Positions 44,784-54,510 of a DNA stretch of 64,000 nt are shown one piece after another. A model generated the notes under the pieces. The model saw only the letters and a list, made by a program, of their open reading frames with translations. It was not told the DNA's origin and searched no databases. Within the stretch, counting starts at the first letter, position 1. The number at the start of each line of letters is the position of its first letter. The stretch is taken from assembly GCF_015461845.1 (NCBI RefSeq), contig NZ_JACOPW010000003.1, positions 434,001-498,000 of the forward strand. Direction: 5' to 3'. Source of the DNA: Pseudomonas mucoides. Lineage in GTDB: Bacteria; Pseudomonadota; Gammaproteobacteria; Pseudomonadales; Pseudomonadaceae. Both the position numbers and the translations under genes were made by a program.

Positions 44784-45332
44784 TCAGAAATTCGCCGGTG
44801 TCGCTGCGCTGATTAGTCGCGCCGGCGCATCGAACGGATTTCGGAAACGGTGCGGCTTGGTACTTTCAAAGTAGTAGCTATCGCCGGCCTCGAGCACAAA
44901 AGTTTCCAGCCCGACCACCAGTTCCAGTCGACCCTCCACCAAAATGCCGGTTTCCTCGCCCTCATGGGTGAGCATCTCGTCACCGGTGTCGGCGCCTGGC
45001 GGGTAGATTTCATTGAGAAACGCGATAGCCCGGCTCGGGTGTGCCCGACCGACCAGTTTCATGGTCACGGCGCCATCGGAAATATCGATCAGCTCGTTGG
45101 CTTTGTAGACGATCTGCGTCGGTTTTTCCTGCAGGATTTCTTCAGAAAAGAACTCGACCATGGACATGGGAATCCCGCCCAGTACTTTGCGCAGCGAACT
45201 GATCGAGGGACTGACGCTGTTCTTCTCGATCATCGAAATCGTGCTGTTGGTGACACCCGCGCGCTTGGCGAGCTCACGCTGCGAAAGGCCTTTGAGCTTA
45301 CGGATGGATTGCAGTCGTTCACCGACGTCCAA
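44784..45332 (-). CDS. pauR: PauR-type HTH-cupin transcriptional regulator
   Basis: 182 residues: XRE-type HTH (about 5-60, LQSIRKLKGLSQRELAKRAGVTNSTISMIEKN) and a C-terminal cupin domain (about 105-178, LTHEGEETGILVEGRLELVVG and YYFESTKPHRFRNP). This is the PuuR/PauR layout, where polyamines or their glutamylated forms bind the cupin. In P. aeruginosa PauR represses polyamine-catabolic genes; the polyamine-type oxidase (49460-50773) and aldehyde dehydrogenase (55836-57329) in this window are likely members of that regulon. It lies 128 bases after dadX on the same strand. Confidence 0.88.
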   Translation of the reverse strand: MDVGERLQSIRKLKGLSQRELAKRAGVTNSTISMIEKNSVSPSISSLRKVLGGIPMSMVEFFSEEILQEKPTQIVYKANELIDISDGAVTMKLVGRAHPSRAIAFLNEIYPPGADTGDEMLTHEGEETGILVEGRLELVVGLETFVLEAGDSYYFESTKPHRFRNPFDAPARLISAATPANF

Positions 45333-45460
45333 TGCTTGCGCCTCCAGGGATTCAGGTTGTTGGAATATTGAGCGTTATCATGGCGACAGCGTTCAGTATT
45401 TACAACACTTGGACCTGAATCCTGTGGGGCGAGGCGATTTTCGGTGCGGCCCGCGAGGTG

Positions 45461-46534
45461 TCAGCCCTCGGAATAGAGCAGTGGCACCCGACGCAGGTTG
45501 CAGAAGATCTGATAAGGAATCGTGTCCGCCGCCGCTGCCACATCGCTGGCGAGGATGTTTTTGCCCCACAACTCGACGGTCGAACCGAGGCCGGCTTGCG
45601 GCACATCGGTCAGGTCGATGCAGAGCATGTCCATCGACACCCGGCCGATCAACTGGCTGCGTTGCCCGGCCACCATGACCGGCGTGCCGGTCGGTGCATG
45701 ACGCGGGTAACCGTCGGCATAGCCCATGGCGACCACGCCTACACGCATCGGCTTGGGTGTAATGAATTTGGCGCCGTAACCGATCGGCTCGCCAGCCGGC
45801 AGTTCACGCACGCAAATCACTTTGGATTCGAGGGTCATCACCGGTTGCAGGCGGGCCGCCACGGTGTTGGCTTCTTCGAACGGCGTCGCGCCGTACATCA
45901 TGATACCGGGGCGAACCCAATCGCTTGGGATCTGCGGCCAGCCCAACACGGCCGGCGAGTTGCGCAAGCTGACTTCCGCCGACAAACCTTTGCGCGCGGC
46001 TTCAAATACCGCGACCTGCTCGGCGCTGGCCTGTTCGTGCAGCTCATCGGCCCGGGCGAAGTGGCTCATCAGCACCACTTTCGCGACCTTGCCGCTGGCC
46101 AGCAGCCGTTGATAGGCCGCCTGATAATCCTTTGGATGCAGACCCACGCGGTGCATGCCCGAATCGAGCTTGAGCCAGACAGTGATCGGTTTGCTCAGCG
46201 TGGCTTTCTCGATGGCTTCGAGTTGCCACAACGAATGCACCACGCACCAGAAATCATGCTCGACGATCAGCGCCAACTCATCGGCTTCGAAGAACCCTTC
46301 CAGCAGCAACACCGGCGCCCGAATACCCGCCGCGCGCAACTCCAACGCTTCTTCGATGCAGGCCACGGCAAAACCGTCAGCCTCGGCTTCCAGCGCCTGG
46401 GCACAACGCACCGCGCCATGGCCATAGGCATCGGCCTTGATCACCGCGAGGGCTTTGGCCCCGGTAATTTCGCGGGCGATTCGGAAGTTGTGACGCAGGG
46501 CTTGAAGGTCGATCAGGGCACGGGCTGGACGCAT
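45461..46534 (-). CDS. dadX: Catabolic alanine racemase
   Basis: 357 residues. PLP Lys in [13 protein letters not shown] (about 33), catalytic Tyr in [11 protein letters not shown] (about 255), and the C-terminal beta domain with [14 protein letters not shown]. The location next to dadA identifies it as the catabolic DadX instead of Alr. It interconverts L- and D-alanine so that DadA can oxidise the D form. An intrinsic terminator separates it from ridA upstream, so it may have its own promoter or be attenuated. Confidence 0.94.
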   Translation of the reverse strand: MRPARALIDLQALRHNFRIAREITGAKALAVIKADAYGHGAVRCAQALEAEADGFAVACIEEALELRAAGIRAPVLLLEGFFEADELALIVEHDFWCVVHSLWQLEAIEKATLSKPITVWLKLDSGMHRVGLHPKDYQAAYQRLLASGKVAKVVLMSHFARADELHEQASAEQVAVFEAARKGLSAEVSLRNSPAVLGWPQIPSDWVRPGIMMYGATPFEEANTVAARLQPVMTLESKVICVRELPAGEPIGYGAKFITPKPMRVGVVAMGYADGYPRHAPTGTPVMVAGQRSQLIGRVSMDMLCIDLTDVPQAGLGSTVELWGKNILASDVAAAADTIPYQIFCNLRRVPLLYSEG

Positions 46535-46564
46535 GGCGGCAGACTTCTAGGCGGTCATGGGAAT

Positions 46565-46610
46565 AAAAAAACCGGCGCTGGCTGGCGGCGTAAACCGCCA
46601 ACAGCACCGG
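46565..46610 (-). terminator. Intrinsic terminator-like hairpin between ridA and dadX
   Basis: On the minus strand CCGGTGCTGTTGGCGG/CCGCCAGCCAGCGCCGG form a long stem with a few mismatches and a six-base loop, followed by seven T. It sits inside the presumed dadA-ridA-dadX operon. Confidence 0.75.
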
Positions 46611-46630
46611 CAGAGGGATTTTTGAAACGG

Positions 46631-46984
46631 TTAGGGCAACGCGGCGACGATGGAGATCTCAACCAGGATGCTCGGCTTGGCCATCTTCGCTTCGACGGTG
46701 GCACGGGCCGGGGCGGCGCCTTTGGGCAGCCACTGGTCCCACACCGAGTTCATCCCGGCAAAGTGCGCCTCGATGTCGTTCAGGTAGATCGTCGCCGACA
46801 GCAGATGCTGCTTGTCAGTCCCGGCCAGATCCAGCAAACGCTCGATATTGCCGAGGACATCGCGGGTCTGCTGTTCAATCCCGGCGTTGAAGTCATCGCC
46901 GACCTGCCCCGCCAGATACACGGTGCCATTGTGGCTGACGATCTGACTCATGCGTTCATTGGTGAGCTGGCGCTGGATTGCCAT
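46631..46984 (-). CDS. RidA family reactive-intermediate deaminase
   Basis: 117 residues, a YjgF/YER057c/UK114 fold protein. Landmarks: [41 protein letters not shown] and the conserved Arg in [19 protein letters not shown]. RidA-type enzymes hydrolyse reactive enamine/imine products; beside a D-amino acid dehydrogenase it likely clears 2-imino acids. Start at 46984 (AGGAGT upstream); the gene begins 29 bases inside the end of dadA, consistent with translational coupling. Confidence 0.9.
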   Translation of the reverse strand: MAIQRQLTNERMSQIVSHNGTVYLAGQVGDDFNAGIEQQTRDVLGNIERLLDLAGTDKQHLLSATIYLNDIEAHFAGMNSVWDQWLPKGAAPARATVEAKMAKPSILVEISIVAALP

Positions 46985-48260
46985 GCTTTGCGGACTCCTG
47001 GGGTTTGCTGCCATAACGGGAAATATCGAGGCCTTCGGCGCTGATCTGCGGCGTCTTCTTGGCCATCAGGTCAGCCAGCAAGCGGCCGGAGCCACAGGCC
47101 ATGGTCCAGCCGAGTGTGCCGTGACCGGTGTTCAGGAACAGGTTCTTGAATGGGGTCGCGCCCACGATCGGCGTGCCGTCCGGAGTAGTCGGACGCAGAC
47201 CGGTCCAGAAACTCGCCTGGGCCAGATCGCCGCCCTGAGGATAAAGGTCGTTGACGATCATCTCCAGGGTTTCGCGCCGACGCGGGTTCAGCGACAGGTC
47301 AAAACCGGCGATCTCCGCCATGCCGCCGACGCGGATGCGGTTGTCGAAACGGGTGATCGCGACCTTGTAGGTCTCGTCGAGAATGGTCGAGGTCGGGGCC
47401 ATTGCCGGGTTGGTGATCGGCACGGTCAGCGAGTAACCCTTGAGCGGGTATACCGGCGCCTTGATCCCCAGCGGCTTGAGCAATTGCGGCGAGTAGCTGC
47501 CGAGTGCCAGCACGTAGCGGTCAGCGGTTTCCAGCTTGCCGTCGATCCACACGCCGTTGATGCGATCACCGGCGTAGTCGAGTTTCTGAATGTCCTGGCC
47601 GAAACGGAATTCCACCCCCAGTTTCACGGCCATTTCGGCCAGGCGGGTGGTGAAAATCTGGCAGTCGCCCGTCTGGTCGTTCGGCAGGCGCAGGGCACCG
47701 GCGAGGATGTTGGTGACGCTGGCCAGCGCTGGCTCGACGCGGGCAATGCCGGCGCGGTCGAGCAGTTCGAACGGAACGCCGGACTCTTTCAGCACGGCGA
47801 TGTCTTTCGCGGCGCCGTCGAGTTGAGCCTGGGTGCGGAACAGTTGGGTCGTACCGAGGCTGCGGCCTTCGTACGCGATGCCGGTTTCGGCGCGCAATTC
47901 GTCGAGGCAGTCACGGCTGTACTCGGACAGGCGGACCATGCGCTCCTTGTTCACCGCGTAACGGCTGGCGGTGCAGTTGCGCAGCATCTGCGCCATCCAC
48001 AAGTATTGGTCGATATCGGCCGTGGCCTTGATCGCCAGCGGTGCGTGGCGCTGCAACAGCCACTTGATGGCTTTGAGCGGCACGCCCGGCGCGGCCCACG
48101 GCGAGGCATAGCCCGGCGAGACCTGACCTGCGTTGGCGAAACTGGTCTCCATGGCAGCGGCCGGCTGACGGTCCACCACCACCACTTCAAACCCGGCACG
48201 AGCCAGATAGTAAGCACTGGCGGTACCGATGACGCCGCTACCCAAGACCATAACGCGCAT
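46956..48260 (-). CDS. dadA: D-amino acid dehydrogenase small subunit
   Basis: 434 residues. FAD-binding Rossmann start [28 protein letters not shown] (GxGxxG), the DAO family core, and the C-terminal [20 protein letters not shown] that closes the FAD site. It oxidises D-alanine and other D-amino acids to keto acids and passes electrons to the respiratory chain at the inner membrane. I used ATG 48260 (MRVMVLGSG), where orthologues begin; an ATG two codons upstream is also possible, and GAGGGAT precedes both. First gene of the dad operon, divergent from dadR. Confidence 0.95.
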   Translation of the reverse strand: MRVMVLGSGVIGTASAYYLARAGFEVVVVDRQPAAAMETSFANAGQVSPGYASPWAAPGVPLKAIKWLLQRHAPLAIKATADIDQYLWMAQMLRNCTASRYAVNKERMVRLSEYSRDCLDELRAETGIAYEGRSLGTTQLFRTQAQLDGAAKDIAVLKESGVPFELLDRAGIARVEPALASVTNILAGALRLPNDQTGDCQIFTTRLAEMAVKLGVEFRFGQDIQKLDYAGDRINGVWIDGKLETADRYVLALGSYSPQLLKPLGIKAPVYPLKGYSLTVPITNPAMAPTSTILDETYKVAITRFDNRIRVGGMAEIAGFDLSLNPRRRETLEMIVNDLYPQGGDLAQASFWTGLRPTTPDGTPIVGATPFKNLFLNTGHGTLGWTMACGSGRLLADLMAKKTPQISAEGLDISRYGSKPQESAKHGNPAPAHQ

Positions 48261-48417
48261 TTTCATATCCCTCATCGCGGCTGACCGCTGACGTGTGTTG
48301 TATTCAAGCAGTGATGTGCGCAGTGTAAAAAAGATTTGCCAGTGTTTTTCACTATATAAGCAGCTATATTTGGCGACAATTCTCGGCAAAAACCCTTTTC
48401 ACGGAGGCGCATCCCCT

Positions 48418-48906
48418 ATGCGTACCAACACTCAGACCAAACGAGAGCTGGACAAGATCGACCGCAACATTCTGCGGATCCTGCAAGCGGACGGACGCAT
48501 CTCGTTCACGGAGCTGGGGGAAAAGGTCGGGCTCTCTACCACGCCGTGCACTGAGCGGGTGCGGCGCCTGGAGCGCGAAGGGATCATCATGGGCTACAAC
48601 GCCCGGCTCAATCCGCAGCATTTGAAGGGCAGTCTGCTGGTGTTCGTCGAGATCAGCCTGGACTACAAATCCGGGGATACCTTCGAAGAGTTCCGACGCG
48701 CGGTGCTGAAACTGCCCCATGTGCTGGAATGCCACTTGGTGTCAGGGGATTTCGACTACCTGGTGAAGGCACGGATCTCCGAGATGGCCTCGTACCGCAA
48801 GCTGCTGGGGGACATCCTGCTCAAGCTGCCGCATGTGCGCGAGTCCAAGAGCTATATCGTGATGGAAGAGGTGAAGGAGAGCTTGAGTTTGCCGATTCCG
48901 GATTGA
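48418..48906 (+). CDS. dadR: Lrp/AsnC-family regulator of the dad operon
   Basis: 162 residues. N-terminal HTH (about 12-60, LDKIDRNILRILQADGRISFTELGEKVGLSTTPCTERVRRLE) and a RAM/AsnC effector domain (about 75-155) with HVLECHLVSGDFDYLVKARI. Sequence is close to global Lrp, but its divergence from dadA in pseudomonads marks it as DadR, the alanine-responsive activator. GGAGG precedes the ATG by 13 bases. The 157-base gap to dadA contains an AT-rich tract with TATATAA-like sequences around 48350-48370. Confidence 0.92.
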   Translation: MRTNTQTKRELDKIDRNILRILQADGRISFTELGEKVGLSTTPCTERVRRLEREGIIMGYNARLNPQHLKGSLLVFVEISLDYKSGDTFEEFRRAVLKLPHVLECHLVSGDFDYLVKARISEMASYRKLLGDILLKLPHVRESKSYIVMEEVKESLSLPIPD

Positions 48907-48958
48907 GATATTCGGTGGCCAACCCGCGATTGAGGCAACTCGGTCTACCTGAATGGAT

Positions 48959-49312
48959 TCAAACAAGCACTTGCCGGGTAGACGCCATGTACTCATGAAT
49001 CTGCTTCTCCACCCGAGGATGAATCAGCTCCACCGGCCCCCGCCCATTCGGGCATGGCAAGGTCTTGGTGGTGCCAAACAACCGGCAAATCAGCGGACGC
49101 TCGTCATACACCGTGCAACCGTTCGGCCCCAGGTGCACGCAATTGAGCTCATCCATCGCCGCGTCCTGCTCGGCGCGGGTCTTTCGCGGCAGGCGGGACA
49201 TTTCTTCCGGCGAGGTGGTCACCGGCCCACAGCAGTCATGGCAGCCGGGCACGCACTCGAACGAGGGAATCTGTTGGCGAAGCGTTCGGATTTTCTGACT
49301 GTTGCAGCTCAT
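48959..49312 (-). CDS. YkgJ-family cysteine cluster protein
   Basis: 117 residues with eight conserved Cys arranged as in the Zn/Fe-chelatase-like YkgJ family: SFECVPGCHDCCGPV, LNCVHLGPNGCTVYDERPLICRLFG and TLPCPNGRGP. It probably binds zinc or an Fe-S cluster; function unknown. ATG 49312 (MSCNSQK) is preferred to a TTG five codons upstream. Convergent with dadR and divergent from the FAD oxidoreductase gene, as in P. aeruginosa. Confidence 0.88.
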   Translation of the reverse strand: MSCNSQKIRTLRQQIPSFECVPGCHDCCGPVTTSPEEMSRLPRKTRAEQDAAMDELNCVHLGPNGCTVYDERPLICRLFGTTKTLPCPNGRGPVELIHPRVEKQIHEYMASTRQVLV

Positions 49313-49459
49313 TGAAGCGGTGACCAAAAGCGGAATAGAGCGCGATTCTGCAGCAAAGGCGCCGATCCATACAGCAGCAGCCGACCAATGTTGCCCGTGC
49401 CAGAAGGTCCGGCTTATGCTCCGTCAACTTTTCCAGACGCCAGAATCGGGAACACGCCC

Positions 49460-50773
49460 ATGAATGCCGGTGCTCAGCCATCCGCTCCAGGTCACCAGCA
49501 CATTGCCTCTTATTACGCCGCCAGCAGCCTGCCGCGACCCGATTATCCGGCGCTCAGGGGGGATCTGGTGGCGGATGTGTGCGTGGTCGGTGGCGGGTTT
49601 TCCGGGCTGAACACTGCTCTGGAACTGGCGGAACGAGGCTTGAGCGTCATCCTGCTCGAGGCCCACAAAATCGGCTGGGGCGCCAGCGGGCGCAACGGCG
49701 GACAATTGATTCGCGGCGTCGGTCATGGCCTTGATCAATTCGCCAACGTGATCGGCACCGACGGCGTACGCCAGATGAAGCTCATGGGCCTGGAGGCGGT
49801 GGAAATCGTCCGCCAGCGCGTCGCGCGTTTTCAGATCCCCTGCGACCTGACGTGGGGTTACTGCGACCTGGCCAACAAACCCCGCGACCTCGAAGGCTTC
49901 GCCGAGGATGCCGAAGAGCTGCGCAGCCTCGGTTATCGCTACGAAACCCGCCTGCTGCAGGCCAATGAAATGCACTCGGTGGTGGGCTCCGATCGTTACG
50001 TCGGCGGTTTGATCGACATGGGCTCGGGGCACCTGCATCCGCTGAACCTGGCACTGGGCGAAGCGGCGGCGGCCGAGGAAATGGGGGCGGTACTGTTTGA
50101 ACAATCGGCGGTCACTTGCATCGATTATGGTCCCGAGATCAAGGTCCACACAGCCCACGGCTCGGTCCGCGCCAAGACGCTGGTGTTGGGCTGCAACGCC
50201 TACCTCAATCAGCTCAACCCCGAACTCAGCGGCAAGGTGCTGCCCGCCGGCAGCTACATCATCGCCACCGAGCCGTTGAGCGAAGAACTGGCCCATTCAC
50301 TGCTGCCGCAGAACATGGCGGTCTGTGATCAGCGCGTGGCACTGGATTACTACCGGCTCTCTGCCGACCGGCGCTTGCTGTTTGGGGGTGCCTGCCATTA
50401 TTCAGGCCGCGATCCGAAAGACATCGCCACGTACATGCGACCGAAGATGCTGGAAGTCTTCCCGCAACTGGGCACGGTGAAGATCGACTATCAATGGGGC
50501 GGAATGATCGGCATCGGCGCCAACCGCCTGCCGCAGATTGGCCGGCTTAAAGACCAGCCGAATGTGTATTACGCCCAGGCCTATTCCGGTCATGGGGTGA
50601 ATGCCACGCATTTGGCCGGCAAGTTGTTGGCTGAAGCGATCAGCGGGCAGCACAGTGGTGGGTTTGATCTGTTTGCCAAGGTGCCGCATATCACCTTTCC
50701 GGGCGGGAAACATTTGCGCTCGCCGTTGTTGGCGTTGGGGATGTTGTGGCATCGGCTTAAAGAGTTGGCCTGA
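49460..50773 (+). CDS. FAD-dependent oxidoreductase, PuuB/PauB type
   Basis: 437 residues of the DAO superfamily. ADVCVVGGGFSGLNTALELAERGLSVILLEAHKIGWGASGRNGGQ contains the Rossmann GxGxxG and the GASGRNGGQ loop that often carries covalently or tightly bound FAD in this group; the C-terminal GYSGHGVNATHLAGKLLAEAI completes the FAD site. It matches gamma-glutamylputrescine oxidoreductases (PauB/PuuB), which fits pauR and the kauB-type aldehyde dehydrogenase nearby. Start: ATG 49460, where homologues start; an ATG at 49466 lacks support and the ribosome site is weak. Confidence 0.87.
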   Translation: MNAGAQPSAPGHQHIASYYAASSLPRPDYPALRGDLVADVCVVGGGFSGLNTALELAERGLSVILLEAHKIGWGASGRNGGQLIRGVGHGLDQFANVIGTDGVRQMKLMGLEAVEIVRQRVARFQIPCDLTWGYCDLANKPRDLEGFAEDAEELRSLGYRYETRLLQANEMHSVVGSDRYVGGLIDMGSGHLHPLNLALGEAAAAEEMGAVLFEQSAVTCIDYGPEIKVHTAHGSVRAKTLVLGCNAYLNQLNPELSGKVLPAGSYIIATEPLSEELAHSLLPQNMAVCDQRVALDYYRLSADRRLLFGGACHYSGRDPKDIATYMRPKMLEVFPQLGTVKIDYQWGGMIGIGANRLPQIGRLKDQPNVYYAQAYSGHGVNATHLAGKLLAEAISGQHSGGFDLFAKVPHITFPGGKHLRSPLLALGMLWHRLKELA

Positions 50774-50800
50774 CAGGTTTTTGGTGTCTGTTCCGGCGCC

Positions 50801-50879
50801 ATCGCGAGCAGGCTCACTCCTATAGGGGATTTGTAAACAACACAGATCAACTGTAGGAGTGAGCCTGCTCGCGATTGGG
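50801..50879. repeat. REP pair, outward orientation
   Basis: ATCGCGAGCAGGCTCACTCCTATAGGGG and then CTGTAGGAGTGAGCCTGCTCGCGATTGGG; the arms point opposite to most doublets in this window. Located 3' of both convergent genes. Confidence 0.88.
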
Positions 50880-50899
50880 CCGGGAGAAAACCACAAAAA

Positions 50900-51145
50900 T
50901 CAGATCCGCCAGAAAGGCTTGAGCCCCTCCTCCCGCGCCTGTTCCCGCGTCAGCCCCACATCCCTGAGCTGCTCCGGCGTCAGCGCCAGCAACGCCTTGC
51001 GCGTGTGCAGACGATGCCAGAACAGACCCCAGCGACCCAGGCCGGACGGTGCGTTGCGCATCAGCGCCTCACGTGTACCGTGTTCCTGCCCTCTCACCAG
51101 TTCCTGACTGTGTAACGTCAGCCGCACATCGCTCAAGCCGTTCAT
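50900..51145 (-). CDS. DUF1127 small protein
   Basis: 81 residues. The C-terminal 45 residues carry the DUF1127 pattern: W-x3-RLHTRKALLALTPEQLRDVGLTREQAREEGLKPFWR. Small DUF1127 proteins affect RNA turnover and phosphate or carbon metabolism in some alphaproteobacteria; in Pseudomonas the role is unknown. Ribosome site AGGAGCAATC precedes the ATG. It is divergent from a MocR regulator gene and shares an intergenic region with TACAGAT repeats. Confidence 0.87.
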   Translation of the reverse strand: MNGLSDVRLTLHSQELVRGQEHGTREALMRNAPSGLGRWGLFWHRLHTRKALLALTPEQLRDVGLTREQAREEGLKPFWRI

Positions 51146-51208
51146 TTTGATTGCTCCTGTTTACTTGGGTAGCCAGAGCTTTCATGATGCGTGGGCGACG
51201 AAAAGCAT

Positions 51209-51289
51209 TACAGATTCAACAGATAAGTATTAATTCCATACAGATTTGGCGTCCCAGCGTCTGAATCCTCATTTCTTGCCTGATCTGTA
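51209..51289. promoter_or_regulatory. TACAGAT repeats, candidate MocR operator
   Basis: TACAGATT occurs at 51209 and 51239, exactly 30 bases apart, and an inverted copy (ATCTGTA) at 51283. The array lies in the gap between the DUF1127 gene and the MocR gene, ending ~35 bases before the MocR start. Direct plus inverted repeats are the usual target of MocR/PdxR regulators. Confidence 0.6.
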
Positions 51290-51324
51290 TTGGTTTACCG
51301 AATCACCCACACCGAGACTGCACC

Positions 51325-52758
51325 ATGACCCTTTACGTCAACCTCGCCGAGTTGCTCGGCACGCGTATCGAACAGGGCTTCTATCGCCCCGGTGACCGGC
51401 TGCCCTCGGTGCGGGCGCTGAGTGTTGAACACGGGGTCAGCCTGAGCACGGTGCAGCAGGCCTATCGCGTGTTGGAAGACAGTGGCCTGGCGACGCCAAA
51501 ACCCAAGTCGGGCTACTTCGTACCCGTGGGTCGCGAACTGCCGGAGCTGCCGGCCATCGGGCGTCCGGCCCAGCGGCCGGTGGATATTTCGCAGTGGGAT
51601 CAGGTGCTGGAGCTGATTCGCGCGGTGCCGCGCAAGGACGTGGTGCAACTGGGTCGGGGCATGCCGGACATCACCACGCCGACCATGAAACCGCTGCTGC
51701 GCAACCTCGCGCGTATCAGCCGTCGGCAGGACATGCCCGGCCTGTATTACGACAACATCCACGGCACCCTCGAACTGCGCGAACAGATCGCACGCCTGAT
51801 GCTCGACTCCGGGTGCCAGTTGAGCGCCAGCGATCTGGTGGTCACGACCGGGTGCCACGAAGCGCTGTCCACCAGCATCCGGGCGATCTGCGAGCCGGGG
51901 GACATTGTGGCCGTGGACTCGCCGAGCTTTCACGGCGCCATGCAAACCCTCAAGGGGCTGGGCATGAAAGCGCTGGAAATTCCCACCGACCCGATCACCG
52001 GCATCAGCCTCGACGCGCTGGAACTGGCCTTGGAACAGTGGCCGATCAAAGTCATACAGTTGACCCCCAACTGCAACAACCCGCTGGGCTACATCATGCC
52101 CGAGTCGCGAAAACGCGCGTTGTTGACGCTCGCACAGCGTTTTGACGTGGCGATTATCGAGGACGATGTGTATGGCGAACTGGCCTACACCTACCCGCGA
52201 CCGCGCACGATCAAATCCTTCGACGAGGACGGTCGCGTGCTGCTGTGCAGTTCGTTTTCCAAGACGTTGGCACCCGGATTACGCATCGGCTGGGTCGCGC
52301 CCGGCCGGTATCTGGAGCGGGTGCTGCACATGAAATACATCAGCACCGGCTCCACCGCGCCACAACCGCAGATTGCGATCGCCGAGTTTCTCAAGGCCGG
52401 GCACTTCGAGCCGCATTTGCGGCGGATGCGCACGCAGTATCAACGCAATCGCGACGTGATGATCGATTGGGTCACGCGCTACTTCCCGGTCGGCACCCGC
52501 GCCAGTCGCCCGCAAGGCAGCTTCATGCTGTGGGTCGAGCTGCCGGAAAGCTTCGACACCCTGAAACTGAATCGTGCGTTGCACGATCAAGGCGTACAGA
52601 TTGCCGTGGGCAGCATCTTTTCTGCGTCAGGCAAGTACCGCAACTGCCTGCGCATGAACTACGCTGCCAAGCCAACACCGCAGATTGAAGAGGCGGTGCG
52701 CAAGGTCGGTGCCCTGGCTATCAAACTGTTAGCCGAAACTGACAGCATCACTGACTGA
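51325..52758 (+). CDS. MocR-type (GntR-aminotransferase) transcriptional regulator
   Basis: 477 residues. N-terminal GntR winged HTH (about 1-72, GFYRPGDRLPSVRALSVEHGVSLSTVQQAYRVLE) joined to a fold type I aminotransferase-like domain (about 110-470). The PLP Lys lies in SSFSKTLAPGLRIGWV and the PLP-binding Asp/Tyr segment in FDVAIIEDDVYGEL. Such regulators sense PLP or amino compounds. Target unknown; divergent DUF1127 is the nearest candidate. Confidence 0.92.
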   Translation: MTLYVNLAELLGTRIEQGFYRPGDRLPSVRALSVEHGVSLSTVQQAYRVLEDSGLATPKPKSGYFVPVGRELPELPAIGRPAQRPVDISQWDQVLELIRAVPRKDVVQLGRGMPDITTPTMKPLLRNLARISRRQDMPGLYYDNIHGTLELREQIARLMLDSGCQLSASDLVVTTGCHEALSTSIRAICEPGDIVAVDSPSFHGAMQTLKGLGMKALEIPTDPITGISLDALELALEQWPIKVIQLTPNCNNPLGYIMPESRKRALLTLAQRFDVAIIEDDVYGELAYTYPRPRTIKSFDEDGRVLLCSSFSKTLAPGLRIGWVAPGRYLERVLHMKYISTGSTAPQPQIAIAEFLKAGHFEPHLRRMRTQYQRNRDVMIDWVTRYFPVGTRASRPQGSFMLWVELPESFDTLKLNRALHDQGVQIAVGSIFSASGKYRNCLRMNYAAKPTPQIEEAVRKVGALAIKLLAETDSITD

Positions 52759-52818
52759 CTTTTCTCGGGAAACCAGCGTCCATATGCCGACACCTGCCGC
52801 CAATCGGAACGATCCTAC

Positions 52819-54393
52819 GTGAGAGCCAGACAAAACCTGCTCGCTGTTCTGCTCTTCGCCTCGTTCCTCAGCGGCTGCGCCAGCGTTGACGTTCAGCGTC
52901 AGGCCAGTCAGGCGCTGCCCGCCAGTGACTCGACGTTCGGCCGTTCGGTCCAGGCGCAGGCTGCGCCGCATCAGGGCCAGTCGGGCTTTCGCCTGCTGTC
53001 CGACAGTACCGAAGCCTTCACCGCTCGCGCCGAGCTGATCCGCAACGCGCAAAGCAGCCTCGATTTGCAGTACTACATCGTGCATGACGGCATCAGCACG
53101 CGGATGCTCGTCGAGGAGTTGCTCAAAGCGGCAGATCGCGGCGTACGCGTCAGGGTGCTGCTAGACGACACCACCAGCGACGGCCTGGACCAGATCATCG
53201 CCACCCTCGCCGCGCACCCGAACATTCAGATCCGCGTCTTCAACCCGTTGCACCTGGGTCGCAGCACCGGCGTGACACGAACCATGGGCCGCTTGTTCAA
53301 CCTGTCGCAGCAACACCGGCGCATGCACAACAAGTTGTGGCTGGCGGACAACAGCATGGCCATCGTGGGTGGGCGCAATCTGGGCGACGAGTATTTCGAT
53401 GCCGAGCCCAACCTGAATTTCACTGACATCGACATGCTCGGCGTCGGCCCGGTGGCCGAACAACTGGGGCACAGTTTTGATCAGTACTGGAACAGCGCGC
53501 TGAGCAAGCCGATCGAACAATTCCTGTCCAGCAAACCCACGGCCAAGGACCTGAAAAACACCCGGACCCGCCTGGAGGAATCGCTGGATGACACGCGCAA
53601 AGAGAACCATGCGCTGTACCAACAACTGATGACGTTCAAGACGCATCCGCGCCTGGACATCTGGCGTCGTGAGCTGATCTGGGCCTGGAACCAGGCGCTG
53701 TGGGATGCGCCGAGCAAGGTGCTGGCCGACGGAGAGCCGGATCCGCATTTGTTGCTGACGACACAATTGGCGCCCGAACTGAACGGCGTCAGCAAAGAGC
53801 TGATCATGATCTCGGCTTACTTCGTGCCCGGCCAGCCTGGACTGGTGTACCTGACCGGTCGCGCCGATGCCGGGGTCTCGGTGAGTTTGCTGACCAATTC
53901 GCTGGAAGCCACGGACGTGCCGGCCGTGCATGGCGGCTATGCGCCCTATCGCAAGGCGTTGCTGGAACACGGCGTGAAGTTATTCGAACTACGGCGTCAA
54001 CCGGGTGAAGGAGGAAGCGGCGGCAGTGGACCACACTTCTTTGGACGCCCCGCTTACCAAGGCTCCGACTCCAGCCTGCACAGCAAGGCGATGATCTTCG
54101 ATCAGCAGAAATCCTTTGTCGGCTCGTTCAATTTCGATCCGCGCTCGGTACTGTGGAACACCGAAGTCGGGGTGCTGGTGGACAGCCCCGAACTGGCCGC
54201 GCATGTGCGCGACCTGGCAATGCAGGGTATGGAGCCACCATTGAGCTATGAGGCGAAACTGCAGGATGGCAAGGTGGTTTGGGTCACTGAAGACGACGGC
54301 AAACTGCACACCCTGACCAAGGAACCGGGGAGCTGGTGGCGACGGTTCAATGCGTGGATGAGTACCACGGTCGGCCTCGAACGGATGCTCTGA
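52819..54393 (+). CDS. Phospholipase D-family lipoprotein (cardiolipin synthase C-like)
   Basis: 524 residues. Lipobox LSG-C20 (Ala at +2). Two HKD motifs: HRRMHNKLWLADNSMAIVGGRN (about 170-191) and LHSKAMIFDQQKSFVGSFNFDPRS (about 412-435), both with His, Lys and Asp-equivalent residues. Size and the GDEYFDAEPNLNFTDIDML segment match ClsC/YmdC-type proteins, which make cardiolipin from phosphatidylethanolamine and phosphatidylglycerol. The lipid anchor puts it in the periplasm. GTG start at 52819; the ribosome site is weak. Confidence 0.88.
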   Translation: MRARQNLLAVLLFASFLSGCASVDVQRQASQALPASDSTFGRSVQAQAAPHQGQSGFRLLSDSTEAFTARAELIRNAQSSLDLQYYIVHDGISTRMLVEELLKAADRGVRVRVLLDDTTSDGLDQIIATLAAHPNIQIRVFNPLHLGRSTGVTRTMGRLFNLSQQHRRMHNKLWLADNSMAIVGGRNLGDEYFDAEPNLNFTDIDMLGVGPVAEQLGHSFDQYWNSALSKPIEQFLSSKPTAKDLKNTRTRLEESLDDTRKENHALYQQLMTFKTHPRLDIWRRELIWAWNQALWDAPSKVLADGEPDPHLLLTTQLAPELNGVSKELIMISAYFVPGQPGLVYLTGRADAGVSVSLLTNSLEATDVPAVHGGYAPYRKALLEHGVKLFELRRQPGEGGSGGSGPHFFGRPAYQGSDSSLHSKAMIFDQQKSFVGSFNFDPRSVLWNTEVGVLVDSPELAAHVRDLAMQGMEPPLSYEAKLQDGKVVWVTEDDGKLHTLTKEPGSWWRRFNAWMSTTVGLERML

Positions 54394-54410
54394 CAAGCGA
54401 TAAAAATCTT

Positions 54411-54504
54411 TGTAGGAGTGAGCCTGCTCGCGATGGCGTCACGCCAGCCAACACAGATGCCTAATGACACACCGCTATCGCGAGCAGGCTCACTCCTACA
54501 GGGG
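54411..54504. repeat. REP doublet between convergent genes
   Basis: TGTAGGAGTGAGCCTGCTCGCGATGGCG and inverted CACCGCTATCGCGAGCAGGCTCACTCCTACAGGGG. Fills the gap between the phospholipase D and MFS genes. Confidence 0.92.
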
Positions 54505-54510
54505 ACGGTG

